Counted from the stretch's first letter, positions 39,201 through 52,470 are shown. The stretch is DNA of 64,000 nucleotides from Acanthosoma haemorrhoidale (GCA_930367205.1 OV884014.1:72767104-72831103); one strand, 5' to 3'. Notes: generated by a model from the sequence alone, not told the origin. Translations and numbers: made by a program.

Positions 39201-42200
39201 ATAAATAACACTAAAATATCTACTTATTTATCGGTAGGAAAACAGAAACCAATAAAACCCTACTACCGTAGGCACAGAATATAAGCTCAGTCAGGCTGCT
39301 TGGTTAGTCAGCACATTTACATAGCATAAACACCATTCACATTAAAACATCGCATTGATAAACAACTAATTCAATTTTCAAAACAAAAATTGCTCATTAA
39401 ATAATCAAACTGTAATTAGTTATACTTAAACCGAATTATGAAACGTATTAAATTATGATACATACATTTACTTCACACATAGTACACATAATTTTATTAG
39501 TTATAATGTCGATTACATACTATTTAAACAAGTAAAACTCTTATAATATTTGATACTGATTATTATTTAAATGAATTCATGGGTGGTATTGCTCGAACAA
39601 TCCCACTTTTTTTTCGTCAACCTACATATTGATTGAAAACAACGTATCATGTTGTTTTGAGCGTTTTAGTAATCCAAAAAACAAGTGAGCGCTACAATAA
39701 TAAATTAATCACAATATTGATTCAAATTTCCCAAGAAAACGCACCTCTCAGTTTACACTACGTTGAAGTAAACCTGATCTGTTGACTTATCTGTAACGTA
39801 CTAACACGAACGTTAACTTACATGCGATCGTTTTTTAGCCTGGCTGTATTTTGTTATGGCAGTATTTTTAAAAGTAATTCGATAGAGCTGATATTGTTTA
39901 ATGGTTATTACTATTTCAATATTTGAAGTCCCCCCCCCCTCAGTAGTTAAGAACACGTTAAACGGTGAGGCAAAAATAATTTCAACCATATCCTTAATAA
40001 CTAACTTGTGAAAGACATGAACAGAAATGAAGTTCAAGCCAATTTCAAAAGATGATACCTTTATCGTCAATATTTGTTTCAAAATTTCACCAAGGTGGCT
40101 TAACTGATGAAACAAAGCCTTTTACTATACCACTTAGCTCTTGGCATTAGGTGGCTTCATCACTTTCTTTCATGTAGAACATACAATTTAGTTCTTAACA
40201 AATGTAAAAACATTCGAGCTGTTTATTTTTCCTTTTTTATTTTATTTCCATTTGGTTCTTCATTTTTACGATACATTTTTTTTTTCATCTGTCTGTATGT
40301 CTCATGCAAACTCAGTAACCATCGTCAAACTGTCACTTAAATTTAAGAGTTCTTTAAGTTAGTCCTGAAATTTTCATTGTGATTGTCCTTTCCGTTTTTG
40401 ATTCAATGCACGGTTTCTTAGAATCATTTTAAAAAAATGTACTAACTCAAATTGATGCTTGTTATACAATTGCTATGAAAGAAAAACAATTGTCTTGTCT
40501 ACTCCATAAAATGATTATTTTTGATGTGAGAAGTAAATTTTTGTTTTCCATTACAAATGGCAAAGTATTAATGTATGAATCATTTGACTAATAAATATAC
40601 ATACTTATTTATCTTATATTTTATTATTATACTTATTTATAAAAATATTTTTGCCCTTATGTCACTACTAAGCTTCAAGCATTTCATACAATGCCCTGGA
40701 TTATAAATTAACTAAGTACCTTCGAAATGAAGAGTATAGATGAAGAATTTAGTTTTACTCGCAATTTTTCAGCCACTTCAGAAAGTCTCGTATAATAATG
40801 ACCTGGAGAGTACCTTAGCTAACTTATCGCCGACAGAGACATCTCTATCCAGGACGTCATCCGTCTCCAGAGGGGTGGCATTATTTATTATATGCCGAAG
40901 GGGTGACTTTAAGAATTGTCATATTTTTTTCAACTTTTAATGTATTGCATTGCCTTTCCTGCCCCCTAGCCATTTTTCACTGGATGAATCACAGCCTGTG
41001 ATCTTCGATATATTCAGTTACTTGAAATCTTTCATCGTAAAAATAAGTTGTTTGTTTCCGCACAGGATAAACCAGAAGTGGTGACTTAGAACATTGAAAC
41101 CTATACGTATAAGATAGAAAATAAAACAAAGAATAATTATTATTATTTGATCCAAATAGCGATGGTAGTATTATAGGGATCAACAATTTATAACACTTAT
41201 TAAACTATCATTCAATATATAAATATTTGAATGAGACTGAACACCTTAACAATTAGAAACAAATAATACATTAATGACAATGCAGATAAGATTTACAACT
41301 TCTAGATTAAGACAGACATTCCTGCTCCAGATAATATCTCCAAGAAAGTGTTGAAACCTTCAAACTGATGACATCTACTTAGCCTAAGAAATATTTTATG
41401 GACTTAAAATCCGGACTTGGAAAATCTATTAAATTAAAGGTATGATTTATTCTAACACCACCACCTCAGAAAGCCAAATGGTATTTGATTCTTTCAACAC
41501 TTAATCAAAAATGTATCGACCTCGTTTTAGGAAAAACACAGAACAGCTTTTCCATAAATATCACTTATCTTCAGTATATCGTTTTATTCACTCAAACGGC
41601 GTGACCAAAACGACCACGCTGTGAGAATTATTCACTTAAATATATACATATATACTGGAAGGATCAGTAAGTAGCAGCACTTAGTTTTCCCTATGTCAAA
41701 GCCTATTTTTGTTTAAGGTCTAAAAGTTTGTCACACCACTATAGGGGTGTCAAGGGTTATATCATTTGTGTATATTACAATAAATTTTATCTTGCCGATA
41801 TTTTTACAGAAATAAAAATGAAATTGGCTCAGACGGTAGAAAATAGTTCCTAAGTTTATTTTTACACATTATTCTCAAAAAAATATATTCTTTGAATTTT
41901 TTTTTTTTTTTTTTTGGGAGGATCACTTACATCAATATTTACTCACCCTCAGGGAATTCATAATTTGCAAATAGATGCTGAGTGATTTGAACACAACTAT
42001 ATATTTTCTGGTATCTTCTATTATTTTAGCAAACTACCGAAGGATGAATTCAGACAGGTACGTTGTTTATTGGCTTTTATGTGTCCGTCTACGTGTTTCG
42101 CGAAGTCCAAAGAAAATCCAATCAATCTAAAATTTTAAAGGTATACTCAAAATGCAATGCTCCAAAGTATATTTTTCGTTTCCGATATAATAACGAGGAT

Positions 42201-43595
42201 TCTGTGATAAAAATGGTGACGTGACCACCATTAGCTAACCCACTTCACTCTGACTTTTTAACTTCTACTAGTCTACTCATTCGTTATACCTATGATTTAA
42301 TGTCCTGATTTTTTCCCTTGGCCGTGGTTACTTCAATGATGGTTCTACTAATTGAAAATCCCACCGGGAAACAAAAATCTTCATTCGGAAATATTCATAA
42401 ATTTCTAAGAATAATATTTGACAAACCAAGTTACACTGCATACTGCAAATATTTTTGTTTGACTTTAAAATGTCAGGTCATTTTACGACCGATGTGAAAG
42501 TAGAGCCTCTCCCTTCCTATTCTAGGCAAAAACTCGATAATAAAAACTTTGGACGGACGTTTTATTTCCTTTAATGTTATTCCTTTTGTGCTTAAGAAAG
42601 ATTTAATTTTAGTCCGACAATATTGCTGATATAATAAGACCTATCTCCAAGTCGAGAAAGCAGAAGCTGAAGAGAGATGTAGTGCTTGCTTAGAACGCCC
42701 ACTAGGAGGAGGACTGCGGTCGCAGGGCAATTGTCCGTAATAGACCGTTACGGCAGTTGGGCTACAACTTCACAGCTAGAGCTCATATCTATAAGTCCGT
42801 CCGTGAGTGTGGTCCGTAGCCTGTGGTCCGTAGCAGATAGATCTGGCTGTGTCGAGACATTGCCAAACTGGCCTCGGGCCAGCGCTCACTTGAACCGAGG
42901 TGACCACTCTTTAAACTTTTTTATCTACTGTCGCAAACCTTATGTTCGAAAAACTGCTCTGGAGTTTATTACTTGCTTCTTAATCGCATAATGTAACGTT
43001 TTTAACAAGTTTTCAGTTTTTCGATATCAATAAAATGGACAAAATTTAAATAATAATACACTGGGTCTGCGTTCCTTGAGAACAAACATATTAGTAAATC
43101 GTTTGACAGTGTTATTCCCTGCAAAAGTTTAGAGCGTACAAATAAAATATTGCAAAAAAAGGTTAATGAAATAAGAAAAAATACACGTATACACATTAAA
43201 GACAAATATATATCAGGGATAAAAAGTAGAAAATGGAATAAATGAAAACAAAAACAATGCTTGTGTTTTCAAAATCAATATCTAAATACGTACATAAATT
43301 TACGTATTTATGTTATTAAATATAAATAACAATACGCTAAGAAATTGTACATAATACGAACATAATAAAAATCAACATTCTAACGTCAGCACTTATGTAT
43401 TGAATAACAAAAAACTCCTGTTTTGACCACATTTAATGAAGGTCCGTAACGAATGAAGAGCGGGAAAGGAATTTCAGAAGGAGGTTGCAATTGTGACGAA
43501 GGAATTGCACAAGGTTGTAGCTCTATGAGGGTAAGGGATTGTAGTCATGTGGGAATAGCTTAAACTACACACAAAAATAAACAATTACTGCATCA

Positions 43596-43597
<2 letters not shown>

Positions 43598-43629
<32 letters not shown>
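43598..43629. repeat. (TA)n microsatellite
   Basis: About 16 TA units without interruption, just before the minisatellite-bearing retroelement. Confidence 0.95.
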
Positions 43630-43736
43630 CAATGTATGGCAACTAAATTTATTTCCATAATTTACATATGATATTGATCTTTGATAATCTTCATTTAAAT
43701 GAAAATTTCAATATGTCCTGATGATAGTTGATTGAA

Positions 43737-44022
43737 TTCGTACCATATTTACGAAAGATGGCATTCATACCATATTTACGAAAGATGGCATTTGTACCAT
43801 ATTTACGAAAGATGGCATTCATACCATATTTACGAAAGATGGCATTCGTACCATATTTACGAAAGATGGCATTCATGCCATATTTACGAAAGATGGCATT
43901 TGTACCATATTTACGAAAGATGGCATTCATACCATATTTACGAAAGATGGCATTCATACCATATTTACGAAAGATGGCATTCGTACCATATTTACGAAAG
44001 ATGGCATTCATACCATATTTAG
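43737..44022. repeat. 27-bp minisatellite, ten units plus a partial
   Basis: Unit TTCATACCATATTTACGAAAGATGGCA (27 bp; positions 43,764-43,790 give the type unit). Full units start at 43,737 and every 27 bp to 43,980, with a partial unit from 44,007. Because 27 is a multiple of three, several frames are open with 9-residue repeats; these are not genes. Confidence 0.97.
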
Positions 44023-44960
44023 AAATCTACATTTACTCTTTCATTCAAACTGTATTTACAATATAGATTCATTCAGAACATGAATGGAGAAATCTGACCG
44101 TTATCAGAACTCCCAGTGCTTAAATGTTTACAATACGATCGTAGATCATAGGGCCACTTCTGCGTCAATCTCTGAGGGGGGGGAGGTTATACGTATAGTT
44201 GAAAGACGAAATTGATCTTACTAGATCAGTTGGATGGTAAGATATTTGTGGTGGATTTTTAAGAATTTTTACGAAATGTGATGTAGGAATTTCAAGGCCA
44301 TTTTTAAACCATCCATTTTTTATCCGAGACATGATAAAGTGGAATTACTGATGCTCTAAGTACTTCAGGTTAGAAGGATTGACGTGTGATGCGCTTGACG
44401 TTTGCAAACTTTGCTGATCCTCACAGTTCAAGTTCATAAGTCCAGACTGGTTTCACTATGGCTTTATATATGACTACCTGGTTTTCTAAAATGAGGTAGG
44501 GTTTCTTGCTAAACAGTCTATAAAGAGGCCAAACGGTCTGTGGAGTTCCTGTCATTCAAATCTCATATGAGGGTTTGAGGTTAATTTTTTCACAAAGTGG
44601 AATCCAAGTTATCACACTATATCTGTGGTGGGAAAAGGAGTATCATTGTCAAGGCCTCTTGAGCAGGATCGACGACGTAGGATATAAGTAATGTTGGTAC
44701 ACTTTTCTTCGTTAGGAGTATAAAAATATCCTCCATCGGTTTGAAAATTTTGGAAAGAATTTGGAGAATAATAATATACCGATAGGATGAAGGGCAATTA
44801 GGTGGTTTCTCGGCCTTGTGGAAGAATATTATAAACGAAAATGTTCAAAGAAAGGGGGAGTGTGCGGTTCCGATAACATAGATAAGTACTTTATTCAACA
44901 GTTGTGACATTCTGCTTATCTGAATCCTAACCTCTAGATACCTGGCTCCCATGTCCTAAG
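43737..44960 (-). mobile_element. Diverged Jockey relative with an expanded tail
   Basis: Read on the minus strand, blocks align in order with the 8.2-9.4 kb copy, but with much more divergence. These are the Lys-Ser-Asn/Ile-Lys-Arg region near 44,390, the KPVWTYELEL-like block near 44,440, the basic stretch near 44,560, the Glu-Glu-Lys-Cys block near 44,705 and a fingers region near 44,800. The 3' UTR part at 44,075-44,180 parallels 8505-8595. It is a separate, older subfamily, with no intact frame. Confidence 0.6.
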
Positions 44961-46492
44961 GAGGAAGATGTAAACATATGGTGAGGAAAAATCAGGATGG
45001 ATGCGCCCAGGGCAAATACTAGATATCCCTTCAATGGGATGTGGGGAAATAAAGAGATTGCGTGAGACAGATCAGGCAAACCCAGGTTCGAATCCTATCC
45101 TAGATATAACTGGCACCGTAGGTCTTAAGAGGGTACCACAATTTTCAGCCAGAGTGGGATTACTAAGTACATCCCATGTGATTACCGTGATGGCTGAAAT
45201 GTTTTTGAAAAAAAGGTATTGTTTGCAAAATATACAATTTTCTTCACACTGTATTATCCACAATTAACGTGGAGTGAAAAGTATTAATTATGTGCACATA
45301 ATAAAGAGAGCTATTAAAAATTTTAATTTTATTTTCGATATGATTCAAAATAATAACTATGCATTACCTAAATTGCGTAAGGGCCATTCTAGGGGTGAAC
45401 CTGCTTTGGGGTCGCGTTAATTGTATTTATTGCTATAATAAATATTTTGGATACTTCCCACCCTACACTTTTTTTCCAGAAAGCAAAAAAAAACGCTGCC
45501 AAACCAAATTCTTATTCCGTTTTGTCCCTTCGGCCAGTGGCTCCAGTCAACGTGGAGTGGTCTCAGTTTTTCCATCTCATTTCCATATCCCACATGGCCG
45601 GTCAGGGCTTTTCTATCTCCTACCCTCACTTTTCCATCTCACTTCAGTTCCTCCTAGCATTGTATATCTTGCAAATATTTATTTGTATAGCCTTTTTCTA
45701 TATATCTATGTATCTATACATATGTAGGCATATGTAACAGAGGTAAGACCAATTGAGGGTTGAATATTGTTATTTTAATGAAACGTGAAACGATATGAAA
45801 GTTCGTATTATCCAGTGAGAAGAGCCAACTGAGAGAGGATCGATAGTTGATAGTGCACATTTTAATTTGTTTAACTTACCTATTGAAAATGTTTACTTAA
45901 ATTTTATACCTTTAAAATTATAGACATATTGGTTAAGTGATTAAATCAGCAGAAAGTGAATAGACTAGTGGTCAACCGTCCGTTACTTCATGAGTTCATA
46001 AGAAAATGGTTCATTTTATTTGTTTAATATCTATAGTCACTAAAATTTCCTTTTAAATGAATAAAAATATGATAAAGGGTTTAATATGTTGTTCCAAATT
46101 TATTTTCAACAAATTATCTTTATTTTATCTTCATTCATGTAAGAATTCGTTCAACCATGTAAGAACAGACCAAAGTTTTTAATCTAAAATAAGAGAAGAA
46201 AAGATCGTTTATTTGAGAACCCTTAAAAGTAAGAAGTGGGTTAGAGATTGTATACGTGGAGGAGGTTTACTGTTTTAATTTATTTTCTCATGCTTCCCGT
46301 TAGAGGTCAAAGAACGCCGACCTGCACCCGTTGCTTATGGTGCCATATTTGACTCGTTGCAGCACCTCACAAACCCAGTGTTTAACACTATGACCCCACA
46401 CACTTCCCGCACCGATGACGTTAGACTGTCGGGGAAAATTAGGTCAAAGTTTTTAGTTTAGTATTTAGTTTGTTTTTATTGTTAGATGTCTA
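44961..46492. other. Non-coding stretch
   Basis: No gene recognised. It contains a tRNA-like B box at 45,085-45,110. The open frames near 45,359-45,737 resemble nothing I know. Confidence 0.5.
45080..45112 (+). repeat. tRNA-like B-box fragment
   Basis: CCCAGGTTCGAATCCTATCC contains a perfect B box (GGTTCGAATCC). No A box lies at tRNA spacing, so it is probably a SINE remnant. Confidence 0.35.
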
Positions 46493-46719
46493 GCTCGTAT
46501 CCGGTGACGCGGGACGGAGGAGCGTGGGGGACTTCCCAAGAATCCGCTTCCTCTTTCGTATGCGAGGTAGGTGACAAACATGTGGATTTGGTAGGCCTCT
46601 GGGCTGTCTGTAAATATTGTATGAATGAGTGAGTGAATGATGAATTGTAAGTATGGTATGAATGAGAGTATTTATCTTAATTACTTATTAAGGCAGATTG
46701 TAATTTTAGCGCAATAAAG
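46493..46719 (+). mobile_element. Jockey-like retrotransposon, 3' UTR only
   Basis: From CTCGTATCCGGTGACGCG through the twin CATTCA/TATGAATGAG blocks to GCGCAATAAAG, it matches the 3' UTRs at 13.7-13.9 kb and 8.25-8.47 kb. Strongly 5'-truncated. Confidence 0.88.
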
Positions 46720-49020
46720 AAAGAGTGATTGTTAGTACAGTCTATGATGAATAAGGTGAGCCCCATTTCGTTTAATAAATTCAGTCCATTAATGTGTAAT
46801 GTACATCATTATACTTTTGTACAATGCTGATAACTATTGGTAGAAAACATAATTTGTATAAAATGTAGCCAAGCTACAGAAAATATAATGAAGCAATTGT
46901 AAATATATTCATTTGTAGAATCTGTATTTTGAAAGATATATTAATTTTGTAATTCGGGGATATGAAAAAAAACACGTTCTAGTCTTTATTTTGTTACAGA
47001 GTTTACCACATGGTCTGGATCTTTAAGCACTTAGTGCAGCTTATAGTTGTAGTGATCGATGAACCGTCAAGGTACGCGCATACAATTGAATCTTGCTCCC
47101 ACTCCAAAACACTTATCCTTATTAAGGTGTTATATTATGTTTGTATATTGTAAATTGCACAATGTATAATTTGATATAAATTCTAAAAATAGGTCTAAAA
47201 AAACACATACATCCGTCACCGAAGAGCTCACAGGCAGACAGACAGAGACAGAAATGCAAAGACACATAAACCAAAAAAGCCTGTTTCTTTACTTGTAAAA
47301 AATTTAGTAATATCTTTAGGGCTAACATATTAAACTACATCCAGAAATTGTAGGAACAACAACTGATCCGGATCACAGGCCCATATAAAGTAGTAACCAG
47401 AGATGTTGTGAAATGATTTAGAAAAAATACGACGGGCACTGAAAGCTGTCTTTTCAAAAAATGTAGATGGATATATTATTATTCTGATTGCATACATGTA
47501 TTATTAAAACTAAAAAAAAATTCGGCTTGGGTAAGAAGGAGCTGTTTTTATTCATTCTCACAACTTATTTTTTTATTTTACAGTAGCCTTAAATTTATTG
47601 ATAAGTAACAATTCACAAAGCTATGCTAACTTTGATTAAACAATCAGGATTTCTTATGTAAAATAGCTCATGTACTTTGTCAAAAAAATCGTGGTAGAAA
47701 TCTCGTATTATATACGCAACTGACTTTAAATTTGTTTCTGATTTTGTGTTTCAAATAAAGAAATTATTTTTGTATTTGTAACGCAGAAAATGGCATAATC
47801 ATCCATTCTCCGGAGGATAACTTTTTTCTACAAGGGCTAACATAACCTTAGAGATCCAAATGATATAAAACGCAAAATTTCGGGTCCAGTTTGACCCTTT
47901 CTTAAGGATCATTCCAGGGCAGAGCAGAGCGGCTAAGAACAAGTTACTAATACAATTAATGTTTCTCACAGGTTAATTAATTACATTTTCAGAACATAGA
48001 AGAAAAAACAAAATGTATTTCCTAACAGCGGGAATGTTATATAAAAAGTCTGGCCATGTTTCCAAATATAAGGCGTTCATGTGATCAACTAAAATATTAC
48101 GGATCACGAAGTTACAAGTACTGATAAAAATGTAATAATAAAGTAATTGTTGATAGGATTTCCGTTAAAGGATGCAATGCAAGACATGTACCGTAAGGTT
48201 TTTCTATCCAATATCCTAACAAAACGCTTGAAATTTCTAGTTTATATCTCCGATCTAAGAGAAATAACTATTAGAAAACGAAGCAATAAGTTGTGTCGAA
48301 ACATGGCCAACGTGGTATGATATCGACCTAAACATGGCCCTGCATTAGCGGAATATAGTCTGCACACAGGTGCATATATTTCATCCAGAGATTAATTTTG
48401 CTGCGGGTTGGCACGGACAGACCATGCAATGTTTGTGCATCACTGGCATCACTAGATTATCCCGTCACTAACATGAGCAGGGAGATCCCTTTTCTGTCAT
48501 CGCTAACAATACTTACACAACAATCCTCTGCTGCTACTCTGTGTTGTGGAATAGTTTCCCTGACTATTCAATTGACAAATATATTATTGTTGCAATTTGT
48601 CACAACGACAATGGTTGGTGAAATAACTGTGTTCTGTTAGCGATCTCTTAACACTACAATAACATTTTTCTAAATATACTAAAGTGCCATAAACACTTTT
48701 TAAGCCTCTGTATATACTTATTGGAATTATTATTATACAGAATTTCACGGTAGACAAAAAAAAATTCAACTTTTAAAACAAACTATGTCAAAAATCGAGC
48801 AGTAGTATTAGGTAGGTGCAGATTGTAAGTGAGACTTATAGGATTGTGTAGAAAGAATTGTGTTTTTTTAATGTTCAGAAGGCAATTATCAATTAAATTG
48901 CTATTTAATTTCCCGCACTCCTATGTGGGTGGTTAAGTGTTACACCATATATTTGACGGGAAGCGCTAGTCTGATTCAAATTTTGCTTGCATGCGCAGCT
49001 CTGTAGTTACACGTAATAGT
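46720..49020. other. AT-rich non-coding stretch
   Basis: No gene recognised. A hammerhead-like motif lies at 47,878-47,906. Confidence 0.5.
47878..47906 (-). ncRNA. Hammerhead-like motif, retroelement remnant
   Basis: On the minus strand it reads CTTAAGA (core CTGANGA with one change), AA, a perfect 5-bp hairpin GGGTC/GACCC with a 6-nt loop, then GAAA. Layout resembles the motifs at 8116 and 30,252. Two extra bases before the stem and the changed core argue against activity. Confidence 0.35.
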
Positions 49021-49120
49021 TTAGAGAGGATATGCTTTCGAGCTGACATGGGATTCATCTCTCGTTTGTCTATCATTTTGTCTGTAAAATATAGCCAATG
49101 TCTGTACAGACTGTGATGGA
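49021..49120. repeat. Inverted repeat, left arm
   Basis: About 100 bp matching the reverse complement of 50,269-50,375. The best block is CTTTCGAGCTGACATGGGAT (49,036-49,055). The arms lie about 1.15 kb apart and enclose Jockey debris. Confidence 0.75.
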
Positions 49121-49383
49121 ATTATACAAAAAAAATACTTAGTGAAATCTTTTCCTTGTAGTGGGAATATCAGCCTATTTCCTTGAAAATAAATATTTTG
49201 TTATACTGTTATCATTGGATAAAACCGTTTACTAATCCGTGGTCGACGTATATATTTTTGTACACCTTGTGGTCAAGGTGAAGAACTCTTCGTTGCGAAG
49301 AGAGATGTTCAGTATAAACGGAGTTAAGAGACAAATCCTTTTGAAACCAAATTGTCCTCAAAATGTTTTCCTTTCAGAGTCAG

Positions 49384-49937
49384 TCGAATTTCATGAACTT
49401 GGAAAAGATGAGTTCAAGGACGCTGGGTATATCATGATCGTTATAAAGGGTTTTATTTCTGGCTAATTAAAGTTAAGGGCCATTAACTATTGCTCTCAGG
49501 ACTTTTGATTGAAAAGATTGGATACGGTTGATGTTCGCTTTTTTTTTCTGTCCTCTATAGCTCTATTCCATATGTTCAGATTGGGTTTATTATTAATTTG
49601 TAAATTAGTAATTAATTTTCTATTGAGAGATGAGATGTTCTACGAAGTAATCTGTACAGTTGCCCAAAGCGTCTATTTAGTTCTTGTCTTTTTACCCTCG
49701 TTGAAATGTCAGCCTTCCCTCGAGATAGAAGCCTAAATACTGTATGTGGATTCAGGAAGAGGAATTAAAAAAAAAAAATAGTTCACAGGACTTAAGGCAG
49801 AGGGTAAATGTATAACGGCACAATGTGCTTCATTAACTTTGAACCGATTGGTCATACAATTGAACCAATGAGTACCAATATTCGATCTCATCGAGGTGTT
49901 TTTGAAGGTTATGGGATCCTGTACCGGGATCTGGGTG
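49384..49937 (-). mobile_element. Jockey-like retrotransposon, ORF2 fragment
   Basis: The minus strand parallels 8680-9215 of the 8.2-9.4 kb copy, from the TTTTTGAAGG / EIEYWCNQW region down to the Lys-Phe-His C-terminal region. It has numerous small indels and stops and lacks the 3' UTR. Confidence 0.85.
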
Positions 49938-50062
49938 GAAAGTATAAATCTTAAAGTCAATTTCATTTCATTGCATCATAATAACAAAGCCATGATAATA
50001 TTCCGGCTACTATTTAATCAAGATGTCCATCTGTAAGTCTCGAGATCTGTACTTTGAATTTA

Positions 50063-50114
50063 TAATTACAATTACTTATTGCTCATAAGGCAGATTGTAA
50101 TTGTATCATAATAA
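50063..50114 (+). mobile_element. Jockey-like retrotransposon, 3' tail only
   Basis: ATTACTTATTGCTCATAAGG, then CAGATTGTAATTGTATCATAATAAAC, is the family's 3' end in + orientation, opposite to the fragment at 49.4-49.9 kb. Confidence 0.7.
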
Positions 50115-50268
50115 ACTTTAATTATGTATTTGATTTTATAATATTTATTGCTGCGAAGAATGGTTGCATGTATGTGTGATTGAAAAAAAACGATTTTATC
50201 TTTTATGATGTATTGTTAGAGAATGAAAATCGGCTTGGTATTTTTATGTAACCTTCCTCTATTATATG

Positions 50269-50375
50269 ATAGTCTCTACATAAATTGCCTATATTTTTAT
50301 AAAGACAAACAGACCTAACGATAAACAAAGGAGAGACGAATCCCATGTCAGCTCGAAAGTATATTCTCTCCCTAT
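50269..50375. repeat. Inverted repeat, right arm
   Basis: Reverse-complement partner of 49,021-49,120, including ATCCCATGTCAGCTCGAAAG (50,340-50,359). Either terminal repeats of an unknown DNA element or two opposed copies of a retroelement fragment. Confidence 0.75.
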
Positions 50376-50689
50376 AGTCATGGAAAAAGTGGCGTTTGTA
50401 CTCCATCATTCATCAGTATAGAATACGCTACAGCTTTGACGCAGTTTTCAAGACGCCGCACAATGGTAGAAATGCGGGAAAAAAAAACCTATTTATCAAA
50501 AGTATTTGAAAAATCATTTCTTTTTCACTTTTGCCATGTCATGCGAAATTCTGGAAAAGAGTGCAGGAAACAATGATGAGTGTCGAAAGCAATCCAGTCA
50601 GTCCCTCAGTTATATAATATTCGTTTTTAGCTGAAATGTGTACTTCAGTTGAGACATATGGTCTACCCTTCCTTTGTTCTTTTACAACC

Positions 50690-50859
50690 CTAACCCTTTG
50701 CTACCTGCTAGGGCCTTCAACAGTACACTTGTGCTTTAGCCCTAGCCAAAGAATGTCCTAGTGCTGTAGTTCATTAATATTTGTATATATACCAGTGTTT
50801 TGATTGTTATTAATAATAAAGTTTTTTAAAATACTCTCCTCGAACATGATTATTTAACT
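50690..50859 (+). mobile_element. LTR-like fragment, family 2, copy E
   Basis: 50,774-50,859 matches 16,838-16,933, with the same polyadenylation-signal block (ATAATAAAG). It lacks the GA tract. Ends are undefined. Confidence 0.45.
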
Positions 50860-52470
50860 CTCGAAGCAGGATTTCTGCAACGACTTTGTATTTGTGTGTG
50901 TGTGTGTCAAAGCCCGTTTATTTAGATTTGAAACTTTTAGAATATGGAAGGAGCTGAATGACTTAAAAATACACACGATGATCTTATATTTTCTGTGACT
51001 ATGCTACTTTTAAATATTATATCAAGGTTAACAACTAATCGACATATTTGATGCCTTTATAAAATACAAGCTTTTCGAAATTTGAAAACAGATAGGGCTC
51101 ACTTATTGTTATATTTACAAAAAATATCAATGAAAATTTTATTTTTGGGAGAGCATTATTATAGTTTAATCGAGTTGGTTTTACAAATCCCATATTATTG
51201 ATTAGTATTGCAGAAAGATAATTCATTTCGGAAACCCATATAAATCAAATATTTAACAGTGGTCCCTTAGAATTAAAGAAAGCCGTTAAAACGAGATATT
51301 TTGTAAAGTATATTTATCTATATATAACAAAAATAAAAGATATTAATTTTATTCGTCTTTATTTAACATGAGTAACAGTGACTATCAGCAACTACACTAT
51401 GTCAACACTTTTTAAATGTGTTGTAAGCTGGAAGTTCAGGGTCTTTTCATTGAATTCATCTTTCTTTCTCCCGTCGTTTAGGTTATCCAGTTCTTTTTCA
51501 AGTCTGGAATTTTTATGTTTGGAAAAACTTTTGGCGTATTGCTTTCCGAAAAAAAGTGAATTTCAAACAGTTAGTGGCTAGGAGACGTTAGGATGACAGA
51601 TTGAAAGATGGAGAGCGAAGATCTCCGAAAACAGAGCGTTATCAAACAAAGTTGAGCGATCACTGCCTGTTCACTCTGACTGAAAACTGTTTGACACAGC
51701 CTGTGTTTGGCCAAGCTCTTACGTTCTATCCCCAAATGCATTACTGGCTGGCCTCCTGAATAAGGGACCACTGGACCCTCAAGGCTGCAAACAGTATCTG
51801 TCATTCCCAGGCTTGGACCCTGTTGAATCATTTAAGATCCTTCACTCTCTCTCTATGGTCTAGAGGGCTTTTAGGGCTATCTTTATCAGCTTTTCTTATA
51901 CGGTCGTCGCTGTCAAATCAATTTTATTGCTAAGCCTTAAGGGAGACGGTTTACTGACAAATCGCCTTTTAACAGTCTGAATTTATTTTGAGCCAAGAAG
52001 GAGAGGCTCTTTCATTAAGTTACTAGAGTTGAATGGTTTATTTCACAACGCCTAGTAATATGTTTATCACTAATATAAAATAATAGAAGCGTATGAAAAA
52101 ACGGACTTCTTAAAAAAAAAAAATCATGTTTTCGCTAACTTTTAAGATTTTTTATGTCCAGGCTTAAACAGGAGTTCTTTGACTTTTCCCTAAGGCTAAG
52201 GGCCTAGTATGAAAGCAAATATGTTTTAGCTATTTCAGTGAGCAATATGCCTCAATGTAATGGATACAATGAAGCATCTTTGCCAAAAATTCCAAGTAGT
52301 ACTTTTTTAAAATGGTTTAACTACTTTTTAAATTTGTAATGAAAGAGTATAATACTGTCAGGAAAGGGACTTGTTCCTGGGACCGATCCAGTATCCATTC
52401 CGTTGTTCTACCGACTGATAGCCTCGACGATTTTCCCCATTATGCCAGTATATTTAAGTTCTTATACGAC
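50860..52470. other. Non-coding stretch
   Basis: No gene recognised. A GC-richer block at about 51,560-51,860 is unassigned. Confidence 0.5.

Larger units (their letters stand above)
34741..43597. other. Long, mostly unassigned non-coding stretch
   Basis: No credible gene over nearly 9 kb. GC-richer blocks lie at 34,960-35,340, 36,680-37,030, 38,500-38,790 and 42,690-42,910. It includes a tRNA-like fragment (35,698), a second copy of the dispersed repeat (36,098) and a small GPCR-like peptide (42,896-42,991, see findings). Confidence 0.5.

Noticed and set aside
43737..44022. CRISPR array
   Set aside because: Units are contiguous 27-bp tandem copies without spacers, in a eukaryotic genome.
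43691..44066. Three long repetitive open frames with 9-residue repeats
   Set aside because: A 27-bp repeat keeps every frame open. No start context or homologue, and the array lies within retroelement debris.
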